22,517 nucleotides of DNA from Pseudomonadota bacterium (lineage in GTDB: Bacteria > SAR324 > XYD2-FULL-50-16 > JAHJRI01), in assembly GCA_022360105.1 (NCBI GenBank), contig JAKSDL010000318.1:1-22517 (forward strand), given 5' to 3'. Numbering within the stretch: the stretch's first letter is position 1; each line of letters opens with the position of its first letter. Of this stretch, positions 22,409 through 22,517 are shown one piece after another. The position numbers and the translations under genes are program-made. The notes under the pieces are model-generated. The model was not told the origin of the DNA. It searched no databases and saw nothing but the letters and a program-made list of their open reading frames with translations.

Positions 22409-22517
22409 CTACTTTTTCAACATCGCATTAATCTGATCGATCATATCCTCAGCTTTGTCTTTTGATAGAAAGAGGGCATCATCGTTGACCACAAAAGGCG
22501 CAGTGCTTCCTTTTAGC
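22409..22517 (-). CDS. C-terminal end of an unidentified protein, 5' part outside window
   Basis: On the minus strand a frame open from the window edge to TAG (22409-22411) encodes 35 residues, including TAPFVVNDDALFLSKDKAE and ending in INAMLKK. The amphipathic last helix and the FVVND-DALFLS segment look like a real protein end, and two hairpins follow the stop. Too little is present to name a family. It is transcribed in the same direction as the flagellins but lies 1.15 kb upstream of them. Confidence 0.65.
   Translation of the reverse strand, partial: LKGSTAPFVVNDDALFLSKDKAEDMIDQINAMLKK

Noticed and set aside
22244..22465. Plus-strand frame of 73 codons near the right edge
   Set aside because: No Shine-Dalgarno, no domain, and it overlaps the 3' end of the minus-strand partial gene and the hairpins after it.
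1..22517. CRISPR array, insertion sequence or prophage
   Set aside because: No regularly spaced direct repeats, transposase, integrase or phage genes were seen; the only repeats are short palindromes and the flagellin paralogues.

Overview
The window is chromosomal DNA of a flagellated Gram-negative bacterium with roughly 45% G+C by eye. The phylum cannot be fixed from sequence alone. Supporting traits are the flagellar switch gene fliG, four flagellins, a signal-peptide Dsb-type protein, a small lipoprotein, the MEP-pathway gene ispE, and a PfaA-type polyketide/PUFA synthase of the kind found in marine gammaproteobacteria, myxobacteria, Desulfobacterota and several uncultured phyla.

Layout. 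(1) 2-6138 (+): the 3' part of a very large PfaA-like synthase (KS-AT-ACPx3-KR-DH-like). Its reading frame is broken at a run of ten A (3655-3664). The two halves are open in frames that differ by -1, and the sequence right after the A run still encodes the family's conserved linker, so this is one gene. (2) 6470-7483 (+): fliG, standing alone and meeting a convergent radA-yggU pair (7485-9160, -) with one base between stop codons. (3) 9466-13831 (+): a likely operon of a lysine-rich/acidic protein of unknown function, a double-receiver HD-GYP c-di-GMP phosphodiesterase-type regulator, an exported protein with a SurA-N-like part plus a DsbA-like thioredoxin domain, and ispE. (4) 13923-14081 (-): a 52-residue CxxC lipoprotein. 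(5) 14224-21250 (-): four tandem flagellin genes, each with its own leader. (6) 21251-22408: about 1.15 kb without a convincing gene, rich in inverted repeats, including a REP-like hairpin. (7) 22409-22517 (-): the last 35 codons of a gene running off the window.

The most notable signal is in the flagellin leaders. All four start codons are preceded by the same small hairpin: a stem of about 4 bp, a 6-nt loop that contains the GGA of the Shine-Dalgarno, and exactly 3 nt to the ATG. The core ACARGGAGGU matches the known CsrA target consensus closely. Further GGA hairpins lie upstream in three of the leaders. A fifth copy of the RBS hairpin sits in the fla2 leader with ATT where the start codon should be. 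This suggests that CsrA-type translational control, known for Bacillus hag, acts on the whole flagellin set. All four flagellins also carry exactly two cysteines at matching positions in the variable domain, which is unusual for flagellins and could form a disulfide.
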